Assembly: GCA_021774995.1 (NCBI GenBank)
Contig: JAJFIM010000139.1
Location: 1-5,455 of the forward strand
Direction of reading: 5' to 3'
DNA from: Alphaproteobacteria bacterium
GTDB lineage: Bacteria > Pseudomonadota > Alphaproteobacteria > SMXP01
DNA length: 5,455 nucleotides
Positions 1 through 4,622 of the stretch are shown piece after piece (position 1 is the first letter of the stretch; each line of letters starts with the position of its first letter). Both the position numbers and the translations under genes were made by a program. A model generated the notes under the pieces. That model searched no databases. It saw nothing but the letters and a program-made list of their open reading frames with translations, and had not been told where the DNA came from.

Positions 1-1
1 T

Positions 2-547
2 GATCTTTATGATAAATCAATAGACCCAATTTATCATAGAAGAAAGGTGGGGATGGTTTTTCAAAAACCAAATCCATTCCCAACAATGTCAATTTATGAT
101 AACGTTACTGCTGGTCTAAAACTAAATGGAGTAAAAGACAAGCGAATTTTAGATGAAATTGTAGAGGATACGCTCAAAATGGCATATCTTTGGGATGAGG
201 TAAAAAATGATTTGAAAAAATCTGCAATTGAATTATCTGGTGGTCAACAACAAAGGCTTTGCATTGCAAGAGCATTGGCAATTCAACCTGAGGTATTGCT
301 AATGGATGAGCCTGCATCTGCATTAGATCCTATTGCAACGCAAAAAATTGAAGAAACAATTACAGAATTAAAAAAAGACTATACAATAATTATAGTAACT
401 CATAACATGCAACAAGCAGTTCGAGTTTCAGATTATACTGGGTTTATGTATCTTGGAGAATTAATCGAATTTAGAGAGACAAAGAAACTATTCACTGATC
501 CAAAAAATGATTTGACGGCAAAATATGTTCAGGGGCAATTTGGATAA
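2..547 (+). CDS. pstB: Phosphate ABC transporter ATP-binding protein PstB (5' partial)
   Basis: This is the cytoplasmic ATPase of the PstSCAB high-affinity phosphate importer; it hydrolyses ATP to drive phosphate uptake. The reading frame is open to the left edge, and 181 residues are visible of a family length near 250, so the Walker A part is missing. In order, the sequence shows the Q-loop in VGMVFQKPNPFP (visible residues 16-27), typical of PstB, the ABC signature LSGGQQQR (78-85), Walker B LLMDEP (99-104) followed by the D-loop SALDP, the H-loop histidine in IIIVTHN (129-135), and the PstB-like tail YVQGQFG. The GTG at 47 is an internal valine, since homologous sequence (DLYDKSIDPIYHRRK) continues upstream of it. 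The stop TAA shares one base with the phoU ATG, which implies co-transcription and translational coupling. Confidence 0.96.
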   Translation, partial: DLYDKSIDPIYHRRKVGMVFQKPNPFPTMSIYDNVTAGLKLNGVKDKRILDEIVEDTLKMAYLWDEVKNDLKKSAIELSGGQQQRLCIARALAIQPEVLLMDEPASALDPIATQKIEETITELKKDYTIIIVTHNMQQAVRVSDYTGFMYLGELIEFRETKKLFTDPKNDLTAKYVQGQFG

Positions 548-1218
548 TGACTAGGCTAATTGATCCACCACTTGAAAAATTATCTGCAATAATGTCTCAG
601 ATGGGAGATATGGCAAGTGAATGTGTTTCACTAGCTGTTGATTCATATCTTGATGGAAAAAATACCACTGAACAGGTTTACGAACTATCTGACTCAATTC
701 GTAACAAGTATTTCGAAGTTGAAGATTTGATTTTTGATATGTTACTAAAATACCAACCAGTTGCAGATGATTTTAGAATGATTCGTTCCTCAACTGAAAT
801 ATCTTACGCATTTTCAAGATTTGGAAGATATGCTTATGATATAACTCAGGTAAGAGATCTATTTGGAGATATTTCTGAATGTCCAAATGAATCTCTTATT
901 GAAATTACAAAAAAAGTAAAACACATGATAAAGGAGGCTGTTTTATCCTTTGCAGAACTCGATGTTAGAAGAGCCGTAAAAATACAAGAAGATGAAGCAT
1001 TCATAGATAAAATCTACAACGAACGATTGCCACAGTTGATAAAATCTAATAATACCAAATGTGCTCTAGCTGAAGCCTTACTCTTACGTTATCTTGAAAG
1101 AATTGGTGATCATGCAGTTTTCATGAGCGATGCCATAAACTATATTGTTACAGGAAAACACAAACCAAGTGAAAAGAGAATTGCATCTCACACTAAATCT
1201 TCATCTCAGGAGACATAA
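547..1218 (+). CDS. phoU: Phosphate signalling/transport regulator PhoU
   Basis: PhoU-family protein of 223 aa, the usual length for two three-helix-bundle repeats. In bacteria PhoU restrains the Pst transporter and signals phosphate sufficiency; in archaea a role in controlling Pst uptake is inferred from the same genetic linkage. The first repeat carries QPVADDFR (70-77), close to the family QPVAxDLR. The second carries the canonical metal-binding ERIGDHA (184-190). The equivalent motif in the first repeat is degenerate (SRFGRYAYD, 90-98), so one of the two metal sites may be altered. There is no signal peptide or membrane segment, so it is cytosolic. The ATG overlaps the pstB stop by one base (TAATG), which fixes the start. 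The last about 20 residues are polar and probably disordered. Confidence 0.95.
   Translation: MTRLIDPPLEKLSAIMSQMGDMASECVSLAVDSYLDGKNTTEQVYELSDSIRNKYFEVEDLIFDMLLKYQPVADDFRMIRSSTEISYAFSRFGRYAYDITQVRDLFGDISECPNESLIEITKKVKHMIKEAVLSFAELDVRRAVKIQEDEAFIDKIYNERLPQLIKSNNTKCALAEALLLRYLERIGDHAVFMSDAINYIVTGKHKPSEKRIASHTKSSSQET
1208..1213 (+). promoter_or_regulatory. Ribosome-binding site for the TTG-started zinc-finger gene
   Basis: AGGAGA lies inside the 3' end of phoU, 7 nt before TTG 1221. It is complementary to the conserved CCTCC end of archaeal 16S rRNA and is what decides the non-ATG start. Confidence 0.6.
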
Positions 1219-1220
1219 TT

Positions 1221-1331
1221 TTGAAAAAAATTTGCAGATACTGTCACAAGGAATTTGAAAATAGAGTTGGTGAATATTGTTCAAAGGAATGTGCAATGAA
1301 TAGTATGCAACCTGCTTCTAGCAGTGATTGA
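1221..1331 (+). CDS. FCS-type zinc-finger microprotein, 36 aa, TTG start
   Basis: A 36-residue protein beginning MKKICRYCHKEFE. It has four cysteines at C5, C8, C20 and C24 (C-x2-C-x11-C-x3-C), the pattern of small treble-clef or FCS-like zinc fingers (DUF2116-like), so it very probably binds one zinc. I cannot assign a function; nucleic-acid or protein binding is possible. The start is TTG, two bases after the phoU stop, preceded by a good Shine-Dalgarno sequence AGGAGA (1208-1213) with 7 nt spacing. There is no in-frame ATG. The position makes it the last gene of the pst/phoU transcript. The protein at 1497-1658 has the same cysteine spacing and matches it at 12 of the first 24 positions, which supports both as real genes. 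The Ser-rich tail (SSSD) is short. Confidence 0.75.
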   Translation: MKKICRYCHKEFENRVGEYCSKECAMNSMQPASSSD

Positions 1332-1343
1332 CTATGTTCATTT

Positions 1344-1355
1344 GTCTTCAAAGAC
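1344..1355 (+). terminator. Small hairpin after the phoU/zinc-finger operon (weak terminator candidate)
   Basis: GTCT-TCAA-AGAC can form a 4-bp stem with a 4-nt loop, followed by CGTTTTAG with a short T run. It lies 12 nt after the stop of the 36-aa gene. The stem is short and could be chance; the repeat copy 40 nt downstream is an alternative end for this transcript. Confidence 0.25.
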
Positions 1356-1383
1356 CGTTTTAGTTACAGTTGGGTTGAATCAA

Positions 1384-1440
1384 AAACTCTGAAATGGTGT
1401 TGAAGTAATAGTTCGACACTCTCCTATTCTAGATTTTTAA
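1384..1440 (+). repeat. Intergenic hairpin repeat, copy A
   Basis: First of three related elements (also 1657-1712 and 4474-4529). It begins AAACTC, then forms a stem of nine consecutive pairs, 1396-1404 with 1412-1420, around the loop GTAATAG. Relative to the other copies it has about nine extra bases (CTATTCTAG) between the stem and the run ATTTTTAA. The pairs 1399-1417 and 1402-1414 are G-C here but G-U or A-U in other copies, so the stem is kept while the sequence changes. It lies between the two zinc-finger genes and could end the pst/phoU transcript. The function is inferred only. Confidence 0.65.
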
Positions 1441-1465
1441 AACATGTTATTAGAAACATCCGTTT

Positions 1466-1472
1466 CTTTAAG
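1466..1472 (+). promoter_or_regulatory. Putative TATA box for the second zinc-finger gene
   Basis: CTTTAAG is centred about 28 nt before TTG 1497, with 25 nt between its last base and the start codon. This is the distance expected for an archaeal TBP site driving a leaderless mRNA. The same TTTA-to-start spacing (29-30 nt) recurs at 1767 and 4596. Confidence 0.5.
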
Positions 1473-1496
1473 CCTCTTCACGTTCTTTGATTTACA

Positions 1497-1658
1497 TTGA
1501 AATTAATTTGTGCACATTGTGGTAAGGCATTTGAAGGAAACTATACTAAATTTTGTTCTCAAGAATGTAGAGATTCCCACATTGTGGAACTTGAGAGAAG
1601 AATACAAGAAGCAACTGAAAATGATTCTAGCCATACTAGAAAATTTAGTCAAGATTAA
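1497..1658 (+). CDS. FCS-type zinc-finger microprotein, 53 aa, TTG start
   Basis: A 53-residue protein beginning MKLICAHCGKAFEG. Cysteines at C5, C8, C20 and C24 have spacing identical to the 36-aa protein at 1221-1331, including the FCSQEC motif, so a single structural zinc is likely. After the finger comes a charged, probably helical segment (about residues 27-44, HIVELERRIQEATEND) and a polar tail. TTG is the only plausible start: the frame has no nearby ATG, the cysteine register matches the paralogue exactly from residue 1, and a TATA-like box sits at leaderless distance. It is not in the pst operon; repeat copies A and C flank it on both sides. The function is unknown; I do not recognise a named family beyond the FCS/DUF2116-like finger. 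Confidence 0.75.
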   Translation: MKLICAHCGKAFEGNYTKFCSQECRDSHIVELERRIQEATENDSSHTRKFSQD

Positions 1659-1712
1659 ACTCTCAAAGGGTATTGCAGTTTTAGTTTGATGCCGTCATTT
1701 TTAATAAAATAA
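1657..1712 (+). repeat. Intergenic hairpin repeat, copy C
   Basis: The 56-nt element begins within the stop codon of the 53-aa zinc-finger gene (TAA 1656-1658) and matches copy B (4474-4529) at 49 of 56 positions with no gaps. The stem arms are 1669-1677 and 1685-1693, with one internal C/T mismatch, and are followed by CATTTTTAATAAAATAA. A hairpin plus T5 run directly behind a stop codon looks like a transcription terminator. Substitutions against the other copies fall mainly in the loop or keep pairing (for example A-U at 1672-1690 where the others have G-U or G-C). Confidence 0.7.
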
Positions 1713-1727
1713 TGCCAAGGTGTAATG

Positions 1728-1742
1728 ATTAGAATACTTTAT
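1728..1742 (+). promoter_or_regulatory. Putative promoter (TATA region) of the membrane/SNase operon
   Basis: ATTAGAATACTTTAT has its TTTA core 28-29 nt before ATG 1767, fitting a leaderless archaeal transcript. An almost identical 15-mer (ATTAGAACACTTTAT) lies at 4557-4571 with exactly the same 25-nt step to an ATGAA. The region between promoter and start also shares TTCTTAGAA (1756-1764) with the other copy. Confidence 0.6.
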
Positions 1743-1766
1743 CATCTTCCATAATTTCTTAGAATT

Positions 1767-2291
1767 ATGAAGCGTTCAATTATGTTAGTTATTTTGATTG
1801 GGATTGTTGTGTTTGCCACTATGGTGGCATTGGTTGGAGGCGGTATAGCACATAGTTCTCTTTACAACAAAATCTGGCTTGCAAATGGGAATGATCCTCC
1901 AGAATGTATGACACCTAATGACAATATCTTTACTTGTCATCATACTGATGCAGAATATTATCATGGATTCTATTGGTCTAGCCACATAACACAATTTTCT
2001 ATTTTGATTACAGGCATCGTACTTGGAGTGAAACTTTGTAGGAAAAAAACAGAAAAGTTACCAAAAAAATCCTTGTTAATGATTGCAATTATTATTGTAC
2101 TAGTTGTGATGCTGGTCTTTACCCTTGGTCATTTGAGAACTCAAAGTTACTATGAAGGTGCATACCGTCCTGTGATGTTTGATTGCTTTGATGAACGTGC
2201 ACCTAATCCGACTCTACATGCTACAATAGTATATCAAAATGATACGCATATTATCGATAACAAAAACTGTCAATGGGTGATTAGAAAATAA
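1767..2291 (+). CDS. Hypothetical three-TM membrane protein with extracytoplasmic Cys/His loop
   Basis: A 174-aa protein that I do not recognise. Hydrophobic segments lie at about 5-27, 75-91 and 102-121. By the positive-inside rule the N-terminus (MKR) and the basic loop CRKKTEKLPKK (91-101) are cytoplasmic, so the 28-73 loop and the C-terminal 122-174 region face outside. The outer loop holds C47, C57, H58, H59, H66 and H73, and the outer tail holds C140, H151 and C168; disulfides or a metal site are possible but unproven. The start is well placed at leaderless distance from the promoter at 1728-1742. The stop TAA overlaps the proposed ATA start of the next gene (ATAA), so this is the first gene of a three-gene operon with the two SNase-like genes, which suggests a cell-surface role. 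Confidence 0.8.
   Translation: MKRSIMLVILIGIVVFATMVALVGGGIAHSSLYNKIWLANGNDPPECMTPNDNIFTCHHTDAEYYHGFYWSSHITQFSILITGIVLGVKLCRKKTEKLPKKSLLMIAIIIVLVVMLVFTLGHLRTQSYYEGAYRPVMFDCFDERAPNPTLHATIVYQNDTHIIDNKNCQWVIRK
2276..2281 (+). promoter_or_regulatory. Ribosome-binding site supporting an ATA start at 2288
   Basis: GGTGAT, a strong match to the archaeal Shine-Dalgarno core (GGAGGTGATC), ends 6 nt before ATA 2288. The parallel junction before the next gene has GAGGT (3245-3249) 6 nt before ATG 3256. A ribosome-binding site here makes little sense for the TTG at 2351, some 70 nt away. Confidence 0.55.
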
Positions 2292-3259
2292 AAATTAGAA
2301 CTCTAATCATTATTGTAGGCATTGCCATATCAAGTGCAATACTAATTTCATTGGTTTCATTTTATGGCATTCAAACTTACTATGAACCATTTCGACAAAG
2401 CACACTAGAACTTCGATTTGAAAAAGAAATCATAACAGTATTGATTCGTGATGAGACTCACGTTTCTACTAATTTTACAGAACTAACAACAATTCCGATA
2501 TCCAGTCTAGTTAAGGCACATGACAAATTACCCAAAACCAGCATGAATGATCAAATCATTGCGGGAACCATAGTTTCAGAAACTGAAAAATCTGGCACAT
2601 ATCTTACAGAAGACGGTTTCAAGGAATTTTGGTATGCGATAGATGATGGGAATGGATATGAAATAATTGTCATAGAGTTACAGAATCATGAATTTGACAG
2701 AATGGTATTTGATTCTGAAAAGAATCAAGAACTGATAAATAAGATAAATGAAATTGTGTTAGATTCCAAACAAGTTCCAAATGTAACAACTGGAGACATA
2801 TCTATAGACAAAGAATTTGTTGAAACTCAAAATGCTAAAAACCCTGAACGTTGTTCTGGTGGAGAATTGTGTATTTCACGTACAATGGATAAAGTAATTG
2901 ATGGAGACACCATACGAGTTGGTGGCAATGGTAACTTTTCACTTTCTACATCTTTTGCATTAGCATTTGCTCCAGAACTTGATGAAAAAGGAGGGCAAGA
3001 AGCAAAAAAATTCATCGAAGTGCTTTGCCCTATAGGTTCTAAGGTTTTAATTGATCAAGATGGATTGTATCCTTTTGATAGATCACATAGTAACATGATA
3101 CTAAGTGAAGTTTACTGTAACGGTGTGAATCTCAATGAGGCACTAGTAGAATCAGAATATGGACATATTGGAATTGGGTATTGTAAAAATTCAGAATTTG
3201 GGGATAGTGATTGGGCAAGAGATAATGGTTGTCCTAATTACAATGAGGTTAGAAAATGA
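2288..3259 (+). CDS. Membrane-anchored SNase-like domain protein, apparent ATA start
   Basis: A 323-aa protein if read from ATA 2288. Starting at the first conventional start, TTG 2351, would give 302 aa and cut off most of the hydrophobic anchor. The upstream frame encodes KIRTLIIIVGIAISSAILIS, a signal anchor very like that of the gene at 5279 (MKTRLWIIIVILGIS). Residues about 30-185 form an extracytoplasmic region I cannot assign. Residues about 196-315 resemble a staphylococcal-nuclease fold: VIDGDT (203-208), APEL (228-231), GGQEAK, a Cys-rich insertion and VYCNGVNLNEALV, ending in WARDNGC (309-315). Catalytic positions look lost: by my alignment, SNase Arg35 is Ser, Asp40 is Phe, and the YGR Arg87 region reads SHSNMIL. 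It may therefore bind ligand or substrate rather than cut. Cysteine pairs suggest disulfides outside the cell. The stop overlaps the next ATG by 4 nt (ATGA). Confidence 0.8.
   Translation: MKIRTLIIIVGIAISSAILISLVSFYGIQTYYEPFRQSTLELRFEKEIITVLIRDETHVSTNFTELTTIPISSLVKAHDKLPKTSMNDQIIAGTIVSETEKSGTYLTEDGFKEFWYAIDDGNGYEIIVIELQNHEFDRMVFDSEKNQELINKINEIVLDSKQVPNVTTGDISIDKEFVETQNAKNPERCSGGELCISRTMDKVIDGDTIRVGGNGNFSLSTSFALAFAPELDEKGGQEAKKFIEVLCPIGSKVLIDQDGLYPFDRSHSNMILSEVYCNGVNLNEALVESEYGHIGIGYCKNSEFGDSDWARDNGCPNYNEVRK
3245..3249 (+). promoter_or_regulatory. Ribosome-binding site for the second SNase-like gene
   Basis: GAGGT lies within the last codons of the upstream gene, 6 nt before ATG 3256. It supports internal initiation at the ATGA overlap. 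Confidence 0.5.
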
Positions 3260-4335
3260 AATCAAAAAAATTAGGAATTATTATTGTTTTACTATTTACA
3301 ACTGCATTAATTCCGCTTGTAATTTCAGATGTATCTGCAAAATGCATGGAAGACGAAAGATGTCTTGGAACTCCAATTTTTAGAACACTAAAGAGCCAAG
3401 TTGGAATACATCATTACCCATTACCTGATGTCACATGTCCTAATCAGAATCATTGGTTGGTAGAGAGACCTAACGGAGAACTTGTATGCATAACTGAGCG
3501 TATGGCAGAAAAGACAGGATGGTATGTTCATTATGAAAAAGAAGTGGATATGAGAGCACAAGCTGGGATATGGGCAAATGGTTATGTGAGTTTTGCATAT
3601 TTTGAGATAACAGGAGCTGAATTTGATCAAATTGTATATCTGGATCAATGGCTTACTGCGACAGTAATTCCAAATGAAGAGACAGGACTGTTATCTCTTG
3701 ATTTGCCATTTGGTGTACCTAGTGGAGATTTGCACTATTGTAATCCCAATAATCCAAATCCTCCTAATGCACCGTTTGTTGTAATTATAGATGGGGTAGA
3801 ATACGAATATCATGAAGGGACAAATTCTCGCGGACATTCTGCGTTAAACATACCATTAGATAACAATTCAAAAACAATCGAGATTCATCGTACATGTTTT
3901 GAACCATTAGAAGAATTTTTAGAAACTCCAAATGGAGAAAACCCTGAAACCTGTCCATCATCATTTTCTTCACGATGTTACACTGCAACAATGACTGAGG
4001 TAATTGATGGAGATTTGATCAAAGTCAATGGTAAGATTTCACTTGCATTAATTGATGCACCAGAACTTGATGAGAATGGAGGCCAAGAGGCTAAAGCATT
4101 AATCGAATTAATCTGTCCTAAAGGATCAGAAGTACTAGTTGATCAAGATGATTTACGCCCACTAGAAGGAATTGGAGGGTCTTCAATAGCTTCAGCAGTA
4201 GTGTATTGTAATGGTGTGAATCTTAATGAACAACTAATCAAATTGCCAGAAGTGCAATTACGTAACGCATTATGCAGTACTAGTGAGTTTGCAGATGAGT
4301 TATGGGCAAAAGATAATGGTTGTTCATTACAATAG
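3256..4335 (+). CDS. Exported multidomain protein: PEFG-type beta region plus SNase-like domain
   Basis: A 359-aa protein with a Sec signal peptide (hydrophobic 6-24, likely cleavage after VSA at 28). The mature part starts with a Cys-rich stretch. It then carries LVERPNGELVCITERMAEKTGW (68-89), a short motif I associate with exported thaumarchaeal proteins. Next is a beta-rich region (about 96-213) whose end, FVVIIDGVEYEYHE...ALNIPLDNNSKTIEI, resembles the stalk domain of PEFG-CTERM surface proteins, but no PEFG sorting tail follows. An SNase-like domain (about 243-356) ends the protein: VIDGDLI (249-255), LIDAPE (265-270), GGQEAK, VYCNGVNLNE and WAKDNGC. Compared with SNase, Asp21, Asp40 and Glu43 equivalents are kept, while Arg35 is Ser (ISLALIDAPE) and the YGR arginine is missing (IGGSSIASAVVY). 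It is a paralogue of the upstream gene over the C-terminal domain and lies in the same operon. Confidence 0.85.
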   Translation: MKSKKLGIIIVLLFTTALIPLVISDVSAKCMEDERCLGTPIFRTLKSQVGIHHYPLPDVTCPNQNHWLVERPNGELVCITERMAEKTGWYVHYEKEVDMRAQAGIWANGYVSFAYFEITGAEFDQIVYLDQWLTATVIPNEETGLLSLDLPFGVPSGDLHYCNPNNPNPPNAPFVVIIDGVEYEYHEGTNSRGHSALNIPLDNNSKTIEIHRTCFEPLEEFLETPNGENPETCPSSFSSRCYTATMTEVIDGDLIKVNGKISLALIDAPELDENGGQEAKALIELICPKGSEVLVDQDDLRPLEGIGGSSIASAVVYCNGVNLNEQLIKLPEVQLRNALCSTSEFADELWAKDNGCSLQ

Positions 4336-4338
4336 GTA

Positions 4339-4377
4339 GATTAGAAAATAAAAATTCTAAAATCAACATATCTTTAA
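4339..4377 (+). pseudogene. Vestigial gene start (remnant of a third operon module)
   Basis: GATTAGAAAATAAAAATT (4339-4356) is an exact 18-nt copy of the sequence at 2279-2296, where it forms the stop/start junction between the 3-TM gene and the first SNase-like gene. Here it lies just after the stop of the second SNase-like gene. In the frame of the old ATA it reads only IKILKSTYL and then TAA (4375-4377). The 3' ends of the two SNase-like genes align across their stop codons into this repeat, so it looks like the left edge of another module that was lost or never complete. This is inference from the repeat only. Confidence 0.35.
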
Positions 4378-4389
4378 TTATTAATAATT
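4376..4389. repeat. Perfect 14-nt AT palindrome
   Basis: AATTATTAATAATT equals its own reverse complement. It could be a protein-binding dyad in this gap, but such palindromes arise easily in DNA this AT-rich. Confidence 0.3.
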
Positions 4390-4404
4390 CCTAGAATGTA
4401 TCAT

Positions 4405-4428
4405 GAGTGACGAATTTACGGGTCACTT
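4405..4428. repeat. Inverted repeat AGTGAC/GTCACT
   Basis: AGTGAC (4406-4411) and GTCACT (4422-4427) are perfect inverted copies separated by 10 nt (centre-to-centre 16 nt), extendable by one G-T pair at 4405/4428. The unusual G/C content for this gap and the spacing suit either an operator or a small RNA stem. No second copy is seen in the window. Confidence 0.35.
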
Positions 4429-4473
4429 CACGGATACAAAATTAAACTTAACTTACATTAAGTCGTAATCGTC

Positions 4474-4529
4474 AAACTCACAAAGGGTGTTGAAGTAATA
4501 GTTTGATACCCTCATTTTTAATAAAATAA
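4474..4529 (+). repeat. Intergenic hairpin repeat, copy B
   Basis: This copy has the best stem of the three. AGGGTGTTGAA (4484-4494) pairs with TTTGATACCCT (4502-4512) in an 11-bp RNA stem with three G-U pairs and the 7-nt loop GTAATAG. It is followed two bases later by T5 (4515-4519) and AATAAAATAA. It matches copy C at 49 of 56 positions and shares the GTGTTGAAGTAATAGTT core with copy A. It lies 138 nt behind the SNase operon and ahead of the Cdc48-N promoter, where it could serve as a terminator or an insulating or regulatory RNA. Confidence 0.7.
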
Positions 4530-4556
4530 GTTCAGACACATACGGACTCACTAGTC

Positions 4557-4571
4557 ATTAGAACACTTTAT
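4557..4571 (+). promoter_or_regulatory. Putative promoter (TATA region) of the Cdc48-N operon
   Basis: ATTAGAACACTTTAT differs by one base from the element at 1728-1742. Its last base is 25 nt before ATG 4596, the same distance as from 1742 to ATG 1767. The predicted transcript therefore begins at or next to ATG 4596 and carries a 23-nt stretch before the main ATG at 4619. Confidence 0.55.
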
Positions 4572-4595
4572 GAGGTTCTTAGAAAAGATGTAATT

Positions 4596-4622
4596 ATGAA
4601 ACCAGTTTGGGATGTTAAATGA
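4596..4622 (+). CDS. Possible leaderless 8-codon upstream ORF (MKPVWDVK)
   Basis: ATG 4596 starts an 8-codon frame, MKPVWDVK, whose TGA (4620-4622) overlaps the ATG of the Cdc48-N gene (ATGA, 4619-4622). It sits exactly where a leaderless start is expected from the promoter at 4557-4571, in the same ATTATGAA context as the real start at 1767. It could be a coupling or leader peptide that delivers ribosomes to 4619. Alternatively, TAATTAT (4591-4597) could itself be a TATA box for a leaderless start at 4619, and the short frame would then be untranscribed. Confidence 0.35.
   Translation: MKPVWDVK

Noticed and set aside
47..49. GTG as the start of the pstB frame
   Set aside because: Clear PstB homology continues upstream to the window edge in the same frame; this GTG encodes an internal valine.
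1785..1994. Reverse-strand open frames here and at 2827-3015, 3421-3648, 3785-3991 and 5058-5240
   Set aside because: They lie wholly inside well-supported + strand genes, lack recognisable domains and are explained as antisense shadows.
2351..2353. TTG as the start of the first SNase-like gene
   Set aside because: It removes most of a well-formed signal anchor, has no ribosome-binding site and leaves 59 unexplained bases in an otherwise overlapping operon. I kept it only as the fallback start.
3159..3383. + strand frame of 74 codons across the junction of the two SNase-like genes
   Set aside because: It overlaps both real genes out of frame and has no domain or ribosome-binding site.
1384..4529. 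Hairpin repeats as a CRISPR array or insertion-sequence ends
   Set aside because: Only three copies exist, they are widely and unevenly spaced, all in direct orientation, with no spacers, transposase or target-site duplications.
4515..4529. TTTTTAATAAAATAA after repeat copy B as the TATA box for the Cdc48-N gene
   Set aside because: It is too far (about 80 nt) from 4596 for a leaderless start, and the better-spaced, duplicated 15-mer at 4557-4571 explains the promoter.
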